The notes below the pieces were generated by a model, which saw only the letters and a program-made list of their open reading frames with translations, did not search any database and was not told the DNA's origin. From Chryseobacterium culicis (GTDB lineage Bacteria; Bacteroidota; Bacteroidia; Flavobacteriales; Weeksellaceae): 64,000 nucleotides of DNA. The translations under genes and the position numbers were made by a program. The stretch covers positions 1,240,001 through 1,304,000 of the forward strand of contig NZ_FNWQ01000001.1 of NCBI RefSeq assembly GCF_900108365.1. The letters are read 5' to 3'. Positions 27,448 through 35,476 of the stretch are shown one piece after another (positions within the stretch are counted from its first letter, which is position 1; each line of letters starts with the position of its first letter).

Positions 27448-29880
27448 ATGCAAACAACCTATATTGAAACACAGCAGATATCCTTTCAAGATTTTAAAAA
27501 TCAAATACTTGAAGACTACAGGTTAGGAAGGATCTCTCGTGAAATGTCTTATCTCGGAAGGAGAGAAGTACTCACTGGAAAAGCTAAATTCGGAATTTTT
27601 GGGGATGGAAAAGAACTTCCTCAGCTTGCAATGGCGAAAGTTTTCAGAAATGGGGACTTCCGTTCAGGATACTACAGGGATCAGACTTTTGCATTAGCAA
27701 TAGAGGCCTTAACAGTAGAAAGTTTCTTTGCACAGATGTATGCGGATACCAGCGTGGAGAGAGAGCCTGCTTCAGCGGGAAGACAGATGAACGGGCATTT
27801 CGCAACAAGAAGTTTAAATGAAGACGGAAGCTGGAAAGATTTGACAGCTCAGAAAAATATTTCTTCCGATATTTCTCCTACAGCCGGGCAGATGCCAAGA
27901 TTATTGGGACTGGCTCAGGCTTCAGCAATCTATAAAAGTGTACAATTTGAAGGGTCCGAAAAATTCTCAAAAAATGGGAACGAAATTGCTTTCGGAACCA
28001 TTGGGGATGCCTCTACTGCAGAAGGACACTTCTGGGAGACTCTGAATGCAGCATGTGCGCTTCAGGTTCCTATGATTGTTTCAATCTGGGATGACGGATA
28101 CGGAATTTCAGTTCCTACAAAGAACCAGAGAGCAAAAGCTGACATCAGCGAAATGCTGAGCGGTTTCCAGAGAAAAGAAGGAGAAAATCAGGGATGTGAG
28201 ATTATCCAGGTAAAAGCCTGGGATTATCCGGCATTATTGGATGCATACGCTAAAGCAGAACATTTTGCAAGAACAGAAAGCGTGCCGGTAGTAGTGCATG
28301 TGATTGACGTTACCCAGCCTCAGGGGCACTCTACATCCGGATCTCACGAAAGATATAAAAACGAAGAACGTCTGGCCTGGGAAGCCGAGTATGACGGACT
28401 TGCAAAATTCAAAGAGTGGATTCTGAATTATTCTATCGAAATTGAAGGAAAAGAAGAAGTAATTGCCACTGCAGAAGAGCTGGAAGCAATAGATGATGAG
28501 GCTAAGAAGATTGCAAAAGCAGGGCAGAAAACTGCTTGGGAAAACTATCAGAAATCAATTTCAGAACTTATTCAGTCTATTCTGCCTTTGGTGGAAAATC
28601 TTAAAGGTCAGAATGCTGAAGTAGAGACCTATATTGCGAACTTCAGCAAACTTGTGTCAAAAGCAAAGAAGGATATCTTCCATTTGGTAAGAAAAACTTT
28701 ACTGGCTACAAGGGGCACAAACTCGGCAGAAAGAACTGAGCTGATGCAGAAATACAATGAAGTGGCTGCAGTTGAAAAAGATAACTATTCATCGCATTTA
28801 TATTCTCAATCGGAATGGAAAGCTGAAAATATTCAGGAAATCAAACCTGTTTATTCTGACAGTTCAGAAGAGGTGGACGGAAGAGTAGTGATCAGAAATA
28901 ATTTTGACAAAATTTTTGAAAAATATCCTGAAACCTTAATCTTTGGAGAAGATACCGGAAACATCGGTGATGTTAACCAGGGATTGGAAGGAATGCAGGA
29001 AAAATACGGTGCTTTACGTATCGCTGATACAGGAATCCGTGAAGCAACGATCCTTGGACAGGGAATTGGTATGGCGATGAGAGGTTTGAGACCAATTGCT
29101 GAAATCCAATACTTAGACTATGTTCTTTACTGTTTACAGGGAATGAGTGATGATCTGGCAACAGTACATTACAGAACCAAAGGAGGTCAGAAAGCTCCAT
29201 TGATCATCAGAACAAGAGGTCACAGATTAGAAGGAATCTGGCACTCAGGTTCTCCAATGGCGGGTATTCTTAACCTTTCAAAAGGTATTTTAGTATTGGT
29301 ACCTAGAAACCTTACAAAAGCTGCCGGATTCTACAATACAATGCTTCAGACAGACGAACCTGCGATCATCGTAGAATGTCTGAACGGATACAGATTAAAA
29401 GAGAAACAGCCGGATAACTTAGGGGAATTCACTGTTCCTGTGGGGAAAATTGAAGTAACGAAAGAAGGAAAAGATGTTACTTTGGTAACATATGGTTCTA
29501 CCTGGAGAATTGTAACAGAAGCAGCTAACGAATTGGAAAAATTAGGAATTTCTGCAGAAGTAATTGATATTCAGTCATTAATTCCTTTCGATTTATCTCA
29601 CGAAATTGCTGAAAGTGTTAAGAAAACCAGCAGATTAGTCGTGATTGACGAAGATGTGGAAGGAGGAACTACAGGATTCATCTTACAGCAGATCCTTGAA
29701 AAGCAAAAAGCATTCAGATACCTGGATTCAGATCCGTTGACAATTTCTGCAAATGATCACAGACCTGCTTACGCAAGTGATGGTGACTATTTCAGCAAAC
29801 CGTCTACAGACGATATGGTAGAAAAAATCTACGCTATGTTTAATGAAACAAATCCTCAGAAATATCCGGCGATATTCTAA
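27448..29880 (+). CDS. 2-oxoacid dehydrogenase E1, alpha and beta subunits fused
   Basis: Thiamine-diphosphate enzyme that decarboxylates 2-oxoacids and passes the acyl group to E2 lipoyl. Residues about 50-340 are the alpha subunit: FGTIGDASTAEGHFWE is the ThDP-binding region and HSTSGSHERY the phosphorylation-loop-like region. Residues about 480-810 are the beta subunit: TLIFGEDTG, GIREATILGQGIG and the C-terminal transketolase-like domain (DVTLVTYGSTW). Fusion is normal in Bacteroidota; substrate is probably branched-chain 2-oxoacids. The ORF extends to a TTG at 27418, but ATG 27448 is the likely start. E3 is at 55544. Confidence 0.88.
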   Translation: MQTTYIETQQISFQDFKNQILEDYRLGRISREMSYLGRREVLTGKAKFGIFGDGKELPQLAMAKVFRNGDFRSGYYRDQTFALAIEALTVESFFAQMYADTSVEREPASAGRQMNGHFATRSLNEDGSWKDLTAQKNISSDISPTAGQMPRLLGLAQASAIYKSVQFEGSEKFSKNGNEIAFGTIGDASTAEGHFWETLNAACALQVPMIVSIWDDGYGISVPTKNQRAKADISEMLSGFQRKEGENQGCEIIQVKAWDYPALLDAYAKAEHFARTESVPVVVHVIDVTQPQGHSTSGSHERYKNEERLAWEAEYDGLAKFKEWILNYSIEIEGKEEVIATAEELEAIDDEAKKIAKAGQKTAWENYQKSISELIQSILPLVENLKGQNAEVETYIANFSKLVSKAKKDIFHLVRKTLLATRGTNSAERTELMQKYNEVAAVEKDNYSSHLYSQSEWKAENIQEIKPVYSDSSEEVDGRVVIRNNFDKIFEKYPETLIFGEDTGNIGDVNQGLEGMQEKYGALRIADTGIREATILGQGIGMAMRGLRPIAEIQYLDYVLYCLQGMSDDLATVHYRTKGGQKAPLIIRTRGHRLEGIWHSGSPMAGILNLSKGILVLVPRNLTKAAGFYNTMLQTDEPAIIVECLNGYRLKEKQPDNLGEFTVPVGKIEVTKEGKDVTLVTYGSTWRIVTEAANELEKLGISAEVIDIQSLIPFDLSHEIAESVKKTSRLVVIDEDVEGGTTGFILQQILEKQKAFRYLDSDPLTISANDHRPAYASDGDYFSKPSTDDMVEKIYAMFNETNPQKYPAIF

Positions 29881-29902
29881 TTGGGATTTTAGATAAATTT
29901 TA

Positions 29903-29933
29903 AAACCGCTTCCTTTTGGGAGCGGTTTTGTTT
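29903..29933 (+). terminator. intrinsic terminator after E1
   Basis: AAACCGCTTCC pairs with GGGAGCGGTTT (one wobble) over tttt, followed by a T run. Confidence 0.85.
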
Positions 29934-29998
29934 TTAGGAAATTTGTACATTTAAAGATTTGTATAATGTTTTTTTAGCTCATCTTTTAAATCAATTCT

Positions 29999-30839
29999 AT
30001 GAAACGGATATCCATCATATGTATTTTTTTTTGCATTATTTTTTTGTCGAGCACAGAACTCTAAAGAAACTGAAATTTTAAATCAATTAGATTTGGCTTT
30101 CAATGGTAAGCCCGGTTCATATTTCCCTCAAAAAAAATCAAATGAAATTCAATATAATTTTTTCATGGATCTGGAGCATGGCTATTTTTTGACAGCAGGA
30201 AACCGAATACATTTATATGGAAATGATGAAGGACAATGGGCAATAGTTTTTGAAAAAAATGGATACCAAAATAGAGCAGCACGAGCAGAAATAGAGCTTA
30301 ATTATATTGGTAACTGTATTGGTTACTCTATAGAAAAACATGGAGAGATAAATTATATAAGTAATACCCATTATATTGTTTTAATTGATGGTGATGAATT
30401 CAAAAGAATTGAAAATAAAGAAGGAAGTGATTTAGAAACATTCGAACACATCGGAGAACACGTTAAAGACATAAAAATTAGGAATCAATTTGTTCCTTTT
30501 AATTCTAATTATAAAGATTATGAAAAAGCAGGAATTAAATTAGAAAACTTTGATAGTGGCAGAAGACTGATAGGATTTGGAGACTTGCTAAGATATTATA
30601 ATGAAATAAATCCTTCATTACTCTATGCTTCGGAAGATGAAATAAAAATGCATATTCCCAAGAAACTAAAAAAAATAATGACAATAGACAAGTTTCATTA
30701 TGACAGAGAAATTTTACCAAGCAAACAGGAAACCTATAAGATGATAGCCAAGGTTTTGGTTACCAGGGATTCTTCTTATTGGAAGCCTGCATTGCCTTTT
30801 AACAATCATTGGAGTAACTGGGAATCCGGAAACATGTAA
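29999..30839 (+). CDS. hypothetical lipoprotein with frameshift in a poly-T tract
   Basis: The clean downstream frame (30093 to stop, 248 codons) lacks a signal and would have to start at TTG. Just upstream, ATG at 29999 opens a lipoprotein signal sequence (MKRISIICIFF …) that runs through a T9 and a T7 tract and then stops at once. Removing one T joins the frames and gives FFCRAQNSKETEIL, a normal Bacteroidota lipobox. So it is one gene with a one-base indel: decay, phase variation or a read error. The rest is a soluble domain (ending HWSNWESGNM) I do not recognise. Confidence 0.6.
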
Positions 30840-30841
30840 CT

Positions 30842-31258
30842 TTAATCCTCTTCTGCCAAAGTAATCCTCAATCTATTTAAAGTATTCATCAGGGTAATGC
30901 TTGCCGTAAGCTCTACAATTTCTCTTTCTGTAAAATGTTTTATAAGTTTTGCTTTAGTATCTTCCCAATCATCTTTGCTGTACGTAAGAGCTTCTGCCCA
31001 TGCTAAAACAAGCTTTTGTTGATCATTGAAGACATTGGTATGTTTCCAGCCCGGAAGTCTGTTAATGACATCTTGTTCAAAGCCAAAATCTGAAAGTTCT
31101 TTAGCGTGATAGCTGCAGCAATAGGCACATCCGTTGATTTGAGACACCCTTAACTCCACCAAAGCAATCAGTTTTTCATCAATACCGGATTTTCTGATGC
31201 TGTTGTGGGCTCTATACAGATTTCCAATGGTTTCTTTTGCAATGTCTTTGTAATTCAT
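30842..31258 (-). CDS. carboxymuconolactone decarboxylase / AhpD-like protein
   Basis: Alkylhydroperoxidase-D-like fold. VSQINGCAYCCSYHAKEL has the CxxC-type redox cysteines (CAYC) and the conserved His used in peroxide reduction, and VLAWAEALT follows, as in the AhpD/CMD group. About 138 residues. The longer frame opens at 31285, but a promoter-like TGCAAATTTGC lies over its start, so MNYKDIAKE at 31258 is the likely start. Convergent with the lipoprotein gene at three bases. Probable antioxidant role. Confidence 0.82.
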   Translation of the reverse strand: MNYKDIAKETIGNLYRAHNSIRKSGIDEKLIALVELRVSQINGCAYCCSYHAKELSDFGFEQDVINRLPGWKHTNVFNDQQKLVLAWAEALTYSKDDWEDTKAKLIKHFTEREIVELTASITLMNTLNRLRITLAEED

Positions 31259-31382
31259 AATGAAATTTTTTCTGCAAATTTGCATCAGAAATGGTTTTGA
31301 ACCTATATACTTACTTTTTCGTAATACACTTACCTTTTTGAAAGTGCTTTATTGATAAAGTGCTTTTACAAGCAAAAAGCCA

Positions 31383-31775
31383 TCAAACGTTGACAGCCTT
31401 TTTATTTTTCTTATCCTCATTCAAAAAAACGCAGTCTTTATCTTCATGATGCCCTTTCACCTGATATTTCGCTTCCCATTCTTCCAGCAAATAAAGAATA
31501 GGTAATAAAGCCAATCCTTTTTCTGTAAGTGAATATTCTACTCTTGGAGGAAGTTCTTTAAATTCTTCGCGGATCACCAGTCCGTCAGTTTCCATTTCTC
31601 TCAGCTGATCGGTAAGTACCTTTCTGGAAATGACATTAATGCGTACTGCCAGTTCCCCGAAACGTAACTTTCTGTCTTTAATAACAAGAACAATAATTGG
31701 CTTCCATTTGCTTCCCAAAGCAGCCATTGCTTTGCCCAGAGGACAGCTGTATTGCATTAATTCATTCTTTTTCAT
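31383..31775 (-). CDS. HxlR family winged-helix regulator
   Basis: Small (130 residues) MarR-like winged-helix regulator. CPLGKAMAALGSKWKP is the HxlR N-terminal motif with the conserved redox-capable Cys; LRFGELAVRINVISRKVLTDQL is the recognition region and EYSLTEKG the wing. Divergent from the flavin oxidoreductase gene, with repeated GTTAC motifs in the gap, so it probably represses both itself and that gene, in response to electrophile or oxidative stress as in YodB/HypR relatives (inference). Confidence 0.9.
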   Translation of the reverse strand: MKKNELMQYSCPLGKAMAALGSKWKPIIVLVIKDRKLRFGELAVRINVISRKVLTDQLREMETDGLVIREEFKELPPRVEYSLTEKGLALLPILYLLEEWEAKYQVKGHHEDKDCVFLNEDKKNKKAVNV

Positions 31776-31821
31776 AAGGAAAAATTTATGTTAAATAATC
31801 ATATGAAACAAGATTTCATGT

Positions 31822-31918
31822 GTTACTTTGATGTTACTAATATAAGTTACTGCGAAGTTACCACTATTTTTTTAATAAAAGATACAAAAGTGAACTATTA
31901 TTAGTTACTTTGTGTAAC
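31822..31918. promoter_or_regulatory. GTTAC operator array between HxlR and OYE genes
   Basis: GTTAC occurs at 31822, 31833, 31846, 31857 and 31904, and inverted as GTAAC at 31914. The last two make the palindrome GTTAC-N5-GTAAC over the probable -7 region of the oxidoreductase. Intervals of 11, 13 and 11 place the direct copies about one helical turn apart. Likely HxlR binding sites. Confidence 0.6.
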
Positions 31919-31941
31919 AATTATAAAATATAAATTTAAAT

Positions 31942-33003
31942 ATGAGCACATCATCATTATTTAAACCGTTTCAATACAAAAATTTACAGCTTAAAAATAG
32001 AATTGTAATGGCTCCTATGACCAGAGCACAGTCTGATAATGGAGTACCTACACAGAATATCGCAGACTATTACGGAAGAAGAGCCGCTTCAGAAGTAGGA
32101 TTGATTCTTTCCGAAGGAACCGTGATCAACAGACCGGGATCAAAAAATATGCAGAATATTCCGGATTTCTATGGAACAGAAGCGCTGAACGGATGGAAAA
32201 ATGTTATTGATACCGTTCATCAGAATGGAGGCAAAATGGGGCCACAGATCTGGCACGTGGGAGATACAAGAATGTCTGAAGATTATCCTTTGGTTCCTAT
32301 GGAAAAAGCTTCCACCATGACCATTGAAGATATTCAGGATACAATTGCACAGTTTGCAGCATCTGCAAAATCTGCAAAAGATCTTGGTTTCGACTGTATA
32401 GAAATTCATGGAGCACACGGATACCTTATCGACCAGTTTTTCTGGGAAGTTACCAATACAAGAACTGACGAATATGGTGGTAAAACATTAAAAGAAAGAA
32501 GCAGATTTGCTGTTGATGTCGTAAAAGCGATCAGAGCAGCAGTAGGAGAGGACTTTACCATTATCATCCGTCTTTCACAATGGAAACAGCAGGATTATAA
32601 AACCAGGCTGGCATTTACTCCAAATGAAATGGAAGAATGGTTATTGCCATTAAAAGAAGCCGGAGTGGATATTTTCCACTGCTCGCAACGCCGTTTCTGG
32701 GAACCTGAATTTGAAGGTTCTGATTTAAATTTCGCAGGATGGGCTAAAAAAATTACCGGCCAGCCAACCATTACCGTAGGTTCTGTAGGCTTAAGCGGAG
32801 ATTTCCTTAATGCTTTTGCAGGACAGGGAACAGAGAAAGCAGACCTTACGGACCTGATCAGAAGACTTGATCATGAAGAATTTGATCTTGTTGCCGTAGG
32901 CAGAGCCATTTTGCAGGATCACCAATGGGTACAGAAAATCAAGGACGGCAATACAGAAGCTCTTCTGGACTTTTCAGCAGAAAGTATGAACGTTTTATTT
33001 TAA
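31942..33003 (+). CDS. old yellow enzyme family NADH:flavin oxidoreductase
   Basis: FMN-dependent ene-reductase with a TIM barrel. NRIVMAPMTRAQS at the start, the IEIHGAHGYLIDQF active-site strand and TRTDEYGG for substrate/FMN binding are all present; LVAVGRAILQD is the final FMN phosphate-binding strand. Length 353. Such enzymes reduce activated alkenes or quinones. The regulator is the divergent HxlR gene. A strong hairpin follows at 33149. Confidence 0.9.
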   Translation: MSTSSLFKPFQYKNLQLKNRIVMAPMTRAQSDNGVPTQNIADYYGRRAASEVGLILSEGTVINRPGSKNMQNIPDFYGTEALNGWKNVIDTVHQNGGKMGPQIWHVGDTRMSEDYPLVPMEKASTMTIEDIQDTIAQFAASAKSAKDLGFDCIEIHGAHGYLIDQFFWEVTNTRTDEYGGKTLKERSRFAVDVVKAIRAAVGEDFTIIIRLSQWKQQDYKTRLAFTPNEMEEWLLPLKEAGVDIFHCSQRRFWEPEFEGSDLNFAGWAKKITGQPTITVGSVGLSGDFLNAFAGQGTEKADLTDLIRRLDHEEFDLVAVGRAILQDHQWVQKIKDGNTEALLDFSAESMNVLF

Positions 33004-33148
33004 TAGCATAAACAGTTGTGAATTCACTGCGCAGTCGTTTTTGTAGCAGCATTATATTCGCCTGCAAAGCAGAACTGACCAACCGGTATGGTATTAAATC
33101 AGCATAATTAACTTTATTTTATATTTAATTTTCACCTATTTATTAAAG

Positions 33149-33184
33149 AATCGGCTTTCAGGATTTCCTGAAAGCCGATTTTGT
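33149..33184. terminator. bidirectional terminator between OYE and small peptide gene
   Basis: A perfect 15-bp stem (AATCGGCTTTCAGGA, 33149-33163, with 33166-33180) and a two-base centre. It lies between convergent genes. Confidence 0.85.
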
Positions 33185-33188
33185 AAAT

Positions 33189-33347
33189 TTATGGACATCC
33201 TATAGAATCCGGAACACATCTCCAGCGAGGCGGAATTCCATTACTGCCGGGAATATAGCAAGCCGTACTTCCTTCAGGACACTCTGGAGCATTTCCTCCG
33301 ATAATTGTCTTTAAATCTGATTTTAATAATTTTCTTAGATTTTTCAT
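33189..33347 (-). CDS. bacteriocin-like peptide with double-glycine leader
   Basis: 52 residues. The first 18 (MKNLRKLLKSDLKTIIGG) form a double-glycine leader of the ComC/BlpC-like type common in Chryseobacterium 'bacteriocin-like' proteins: basic N-terminus, L..S.L..I.GG. The remaining 34 residues have four Cys, several Pro and Gly, and PPRWRCVP. It has a near-perfect promoter (33371-33400) and a terminator. Leader peptides of this kind are cut and exported by C39-peptidase ABC transporters; none is in this window. Function unknown: bacteriocin, signal or other exported peptide. Confidence 0.8.
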   Translation of the reverse strand: MKNLRKLLKSDLKTIIGGNAPECPEGSTACYIPGSNGIPPRWRCVPDSIGCP

Positions 33348-33370
33348 ATGTAATGCGTTGTTGGTGAAAA

Positions 33371-33400
33371 CAAATATAATATTTTTTGGAAATTAAACAA
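33371..33400 (-). promoter_or_regulatory. promoter of the double-glycine peptide gene
   Basis: On the minus strand: TTG (33400-33398), exactly 19 nt, then TATATTTG (33378-33371). This is a perfect match to the Bacteroidota consensus; the predicted start is near 33365. Confidence 0.85.
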
Positions 33401-33454
33401 TGCTTTGCACTAAAAAGTGAAATATATTCTTTGAAATAGTATATTCTAAAAACA

Positions 33455-33489
33455 AACCCGCTTCCGGATTTCCGGAAGCGGGTTTTAAC
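33455..33489 (-). terminator. terminator of C1 peptidase gene
   Basis: A perfect 15-bp stem (33455-33469 with 33472-33486, AAACCCGCTTCCGGA), with T-rich sequence following on the minus strand (GTTTTTAG). Confidence 0.85.
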
Positions 33490-33536
33490 AGATTTAAATA
33501 TCTAAAACTGCCATGTACCGGCAGAAATGATTTCTT

Positions 33537-34739
33537 CTATAAACCAATATTTTTGGTTGGCTTTAACTGTTTTAAAATGCTTTTCGGAATTGCATTTTTG
33601 TGAACAAGAATTGCCGTGGATTTGTACTCTACATATGGTCTTGTTACGTAAATATATCCGGCAAAATCATTGGTTACGCCCCATGAATTTTTTACCATAT
33701 AATATTCTTTTCCGGTCTGGTCTTTCGCCAGACCTACGATATGCATACCGTGGTCATCCGTTGTAGAAAGGTTGTTTAACGCTTTCTGACGCATATCCTC
33801 AGTAATGGTTTTGTCTTTTTTAGGCTCAGTAAATAAAGTCTGCTTGTTTTCTGCGGTAATCTGATCAAGATCCATATCAGGAACGTAAGCTACCCCGTTT
33901 TTGTAAGAAAAATAAGGCTCAGAAACGTCAGTTGCCCAACCTACAGAATATCCTTTGCTTACTGCATTATCAATAATTGCTGTAAGATCTTTCATCGGAA
34001 CATTCCAGTCAGAATCATGGCTCCAGTTATCAGGAATCGGAACTACAAATTTCTGGAAATAAGGATAATCTTTGTAAGAAGATAATTCCACATAATCTTC
34101 AGGATTAATTCCTACCACTTCCTTCGCAAACGTTTTTGGAGTGTAGTTTTTCCCTTCATACGTAAAATTAGCAGGTACTTTTCCTAAGTATTCATCAAGA
34201 ATGGCATCTACAGAATCCATCCAGTTGTCTGTCAGTTTACCTTTTGAGGAAGCCTGAACTAAACTATCAAGAACAGGTTTCAGTTTACCCTGCATTTCTT
34301 TGAAGTTGTTCGTAGTCTGTCCGGATTTTAACCCCGTATAAACATCCTGAGGAACCGTACCATACTTCTTGTACATATTGATTACATCGTGAAGTTCTCC
34401 TCCGTCACCCCAGCTGATAGCGCCATTATTCAAAACATATAATTTTGCTTTGTCGTGGTAAGAGTTTCTTGCTGTAAAGATTTCAGCAAGATCTACAGGT
34501 TTTTTGCCCATTCTCTGCATTTCAGATTCAAGGAAAGAGTTTCCTGAGTAGCTCCAGCAAGTTCCTGAAGACCCTTGGTTCTTTACCGAAGTAGCACCAA
34601 CATCTTTTAGTGTTGTGAACTGGAAATTAGCATTTTGTGAGTGGTTGTTTTTTAACTTGTTGATTAAGTCATCTTGGGCAAACATCATACTTCCTGCAGA
34701 CAAAACAAAAAGTAATGATGCAATTTTGGCATTTTTCAT
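33537..34739 (-). CDS. C1 family cysteine peptidase (aminopeptidase C / bleomycin hydrolase-like), exported
   Basis: Papain-fold peptidase. Signal peptide MKNAKIASLLFVLSAGSMMFAQ at residues 1-22. Catalytic Cys61 in NQGSSGTCWSYSG, the His in DHGMHIVGL and the Asn in MVKNSWG complete the triad. C1B-type proteins (PepC/bleomycin hydrolase) have this order and a long insert between Cys and His as here. The ORF runs 39 codons further upstream with no signal peptide; I start at 34739. Divergent from the ECF sigma factor gene, with 206 bases between. Confidence 0.9.
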   Translation of the reverse strand: MKNAKIASLLFVLSAGSMMFAQDDLINKLKNNHSQNANFQFTTLKDVGATSVKNQGSSGTCWSYSGNSFLESEMQRMGKKPVDLAEIFTARNSYHDKAKLYVLNNGAISWGDGGELHDVINMYKKYGTVPQDVYTGLKSGQTTNNFKEMQGKLKPVLDSLVQASSKGKLTDNWMDSVDAILDEYLGKVPANFTYEGKNYTPKTFAKEVVGINPEDYVELSSYKDYPYFQKFVVPIPDNWSHDSDWNVPMKDLTAIIDNAVSKGYSVGWATDVSEPYFSYKNGVAYVPDMDLDQITAENKQTLFTEPKKDKTITEDMRQKALNNLSTTDDHGMHIVGLAKDQTGKEYYMVKNSWGVTNDFAGYIYVTRPYVEYKSTAILVHKNAIPKSILKQLKPTKNIGL

Positions 34740-34945
34740 TACTATAAAAAGATTATTTGTATTAATAGTCGTTGATAATAGAGATTTGTTACACAATGAA
34801 AAGTTAAATTTGAAATTAAAAAAAGATATTACTGAAGTAAAAAAAAGCTTTACCATTTTACTTTTTAACCATTTTCTTAAAAAAGTTGTTTATGTTTCCA
34901 ACCCTTTCAAAAGTTTCCGCATCTATAATAGTATAACTCCTGACT

Positions 34946-35464
34946 ATGGAACAAGAATTATTATTGGAATGCCAGCGTAGCAACCGCAATGCTCAGCGGA
35001 AAGTTTACGAGAAAATGGCGGGCAGGCTTTACGCAGTCTGCAGACGCTATCTGAAAAACGATGAAGATATAGAGGAAGTAATGGCCGATACCTTCTACAA
35101 AATCTTCACGAAAATTACCCAGCTTCAGAAGGCTGATACTTTTGAAGCATGGGCAAGAAAAATTGCGGTAAACGAATGTCTGCAGAAATTAAGAACCTGC
35201 AAAGGACTGTTTATTTCTCTGGAAGAAAACTTCATTGACCATGCTGAAGGAACTACAGATAACCTTTCTCTGGAAAAAGATATTCTGAGCTTACTGAATT
35301 TTCTTCCGGAAGGCTGTAGAGCCATCTTTAATCTCTTCGCTATTGAAGGCTATCCCCATAAGGAAATAGCAGCCATGCTTTCCATCAGTGAAGGAACTTC
35401 AAAATCCCAGCTCAATTTTGCAAGAAAGAAGCTGCAGGAACTTTTAGGGAATCAAAACATTTAA
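34946..35464 (+). CDS. ECF-type RNA polymerase sigma factor
   Basis: Sigma-70 family region 2 (GRLYAVCRRYLKNDEDIEEVMADTFYKIF, aligned to the DxEDxxQ core-binding helix) at about residues 25-70, region 4 (PHKEIAAMLSISEGTSKSQLNFARKKL) at about 135-165. 172 residues. The next gene starts 12 bases after the stop and has a membrane-anchored N-terminus of anti-sigma type, so sigma and anti-sigma-like protein are co-expressed. Targets may include the downstream barrel/A2M genes. Confidence 0.92.
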   Translation: MEQELLLECQRSNRNAQRKVYEKMAGRLYAVCRRYLKNDEDIEEVMADTFYKIFTKITQLQKADTFEAWARKIAVNECLQKLRTCKGLFISLEENFIDHAEGTTDNLSLEKDILSLLNFLPEGCRAIFNLFAIEGYPHKEIAAMLSISEGTSKSQLNFARKKLQELLGNQNI

Positions 35465-35476
35465 ACTTTTACAACA

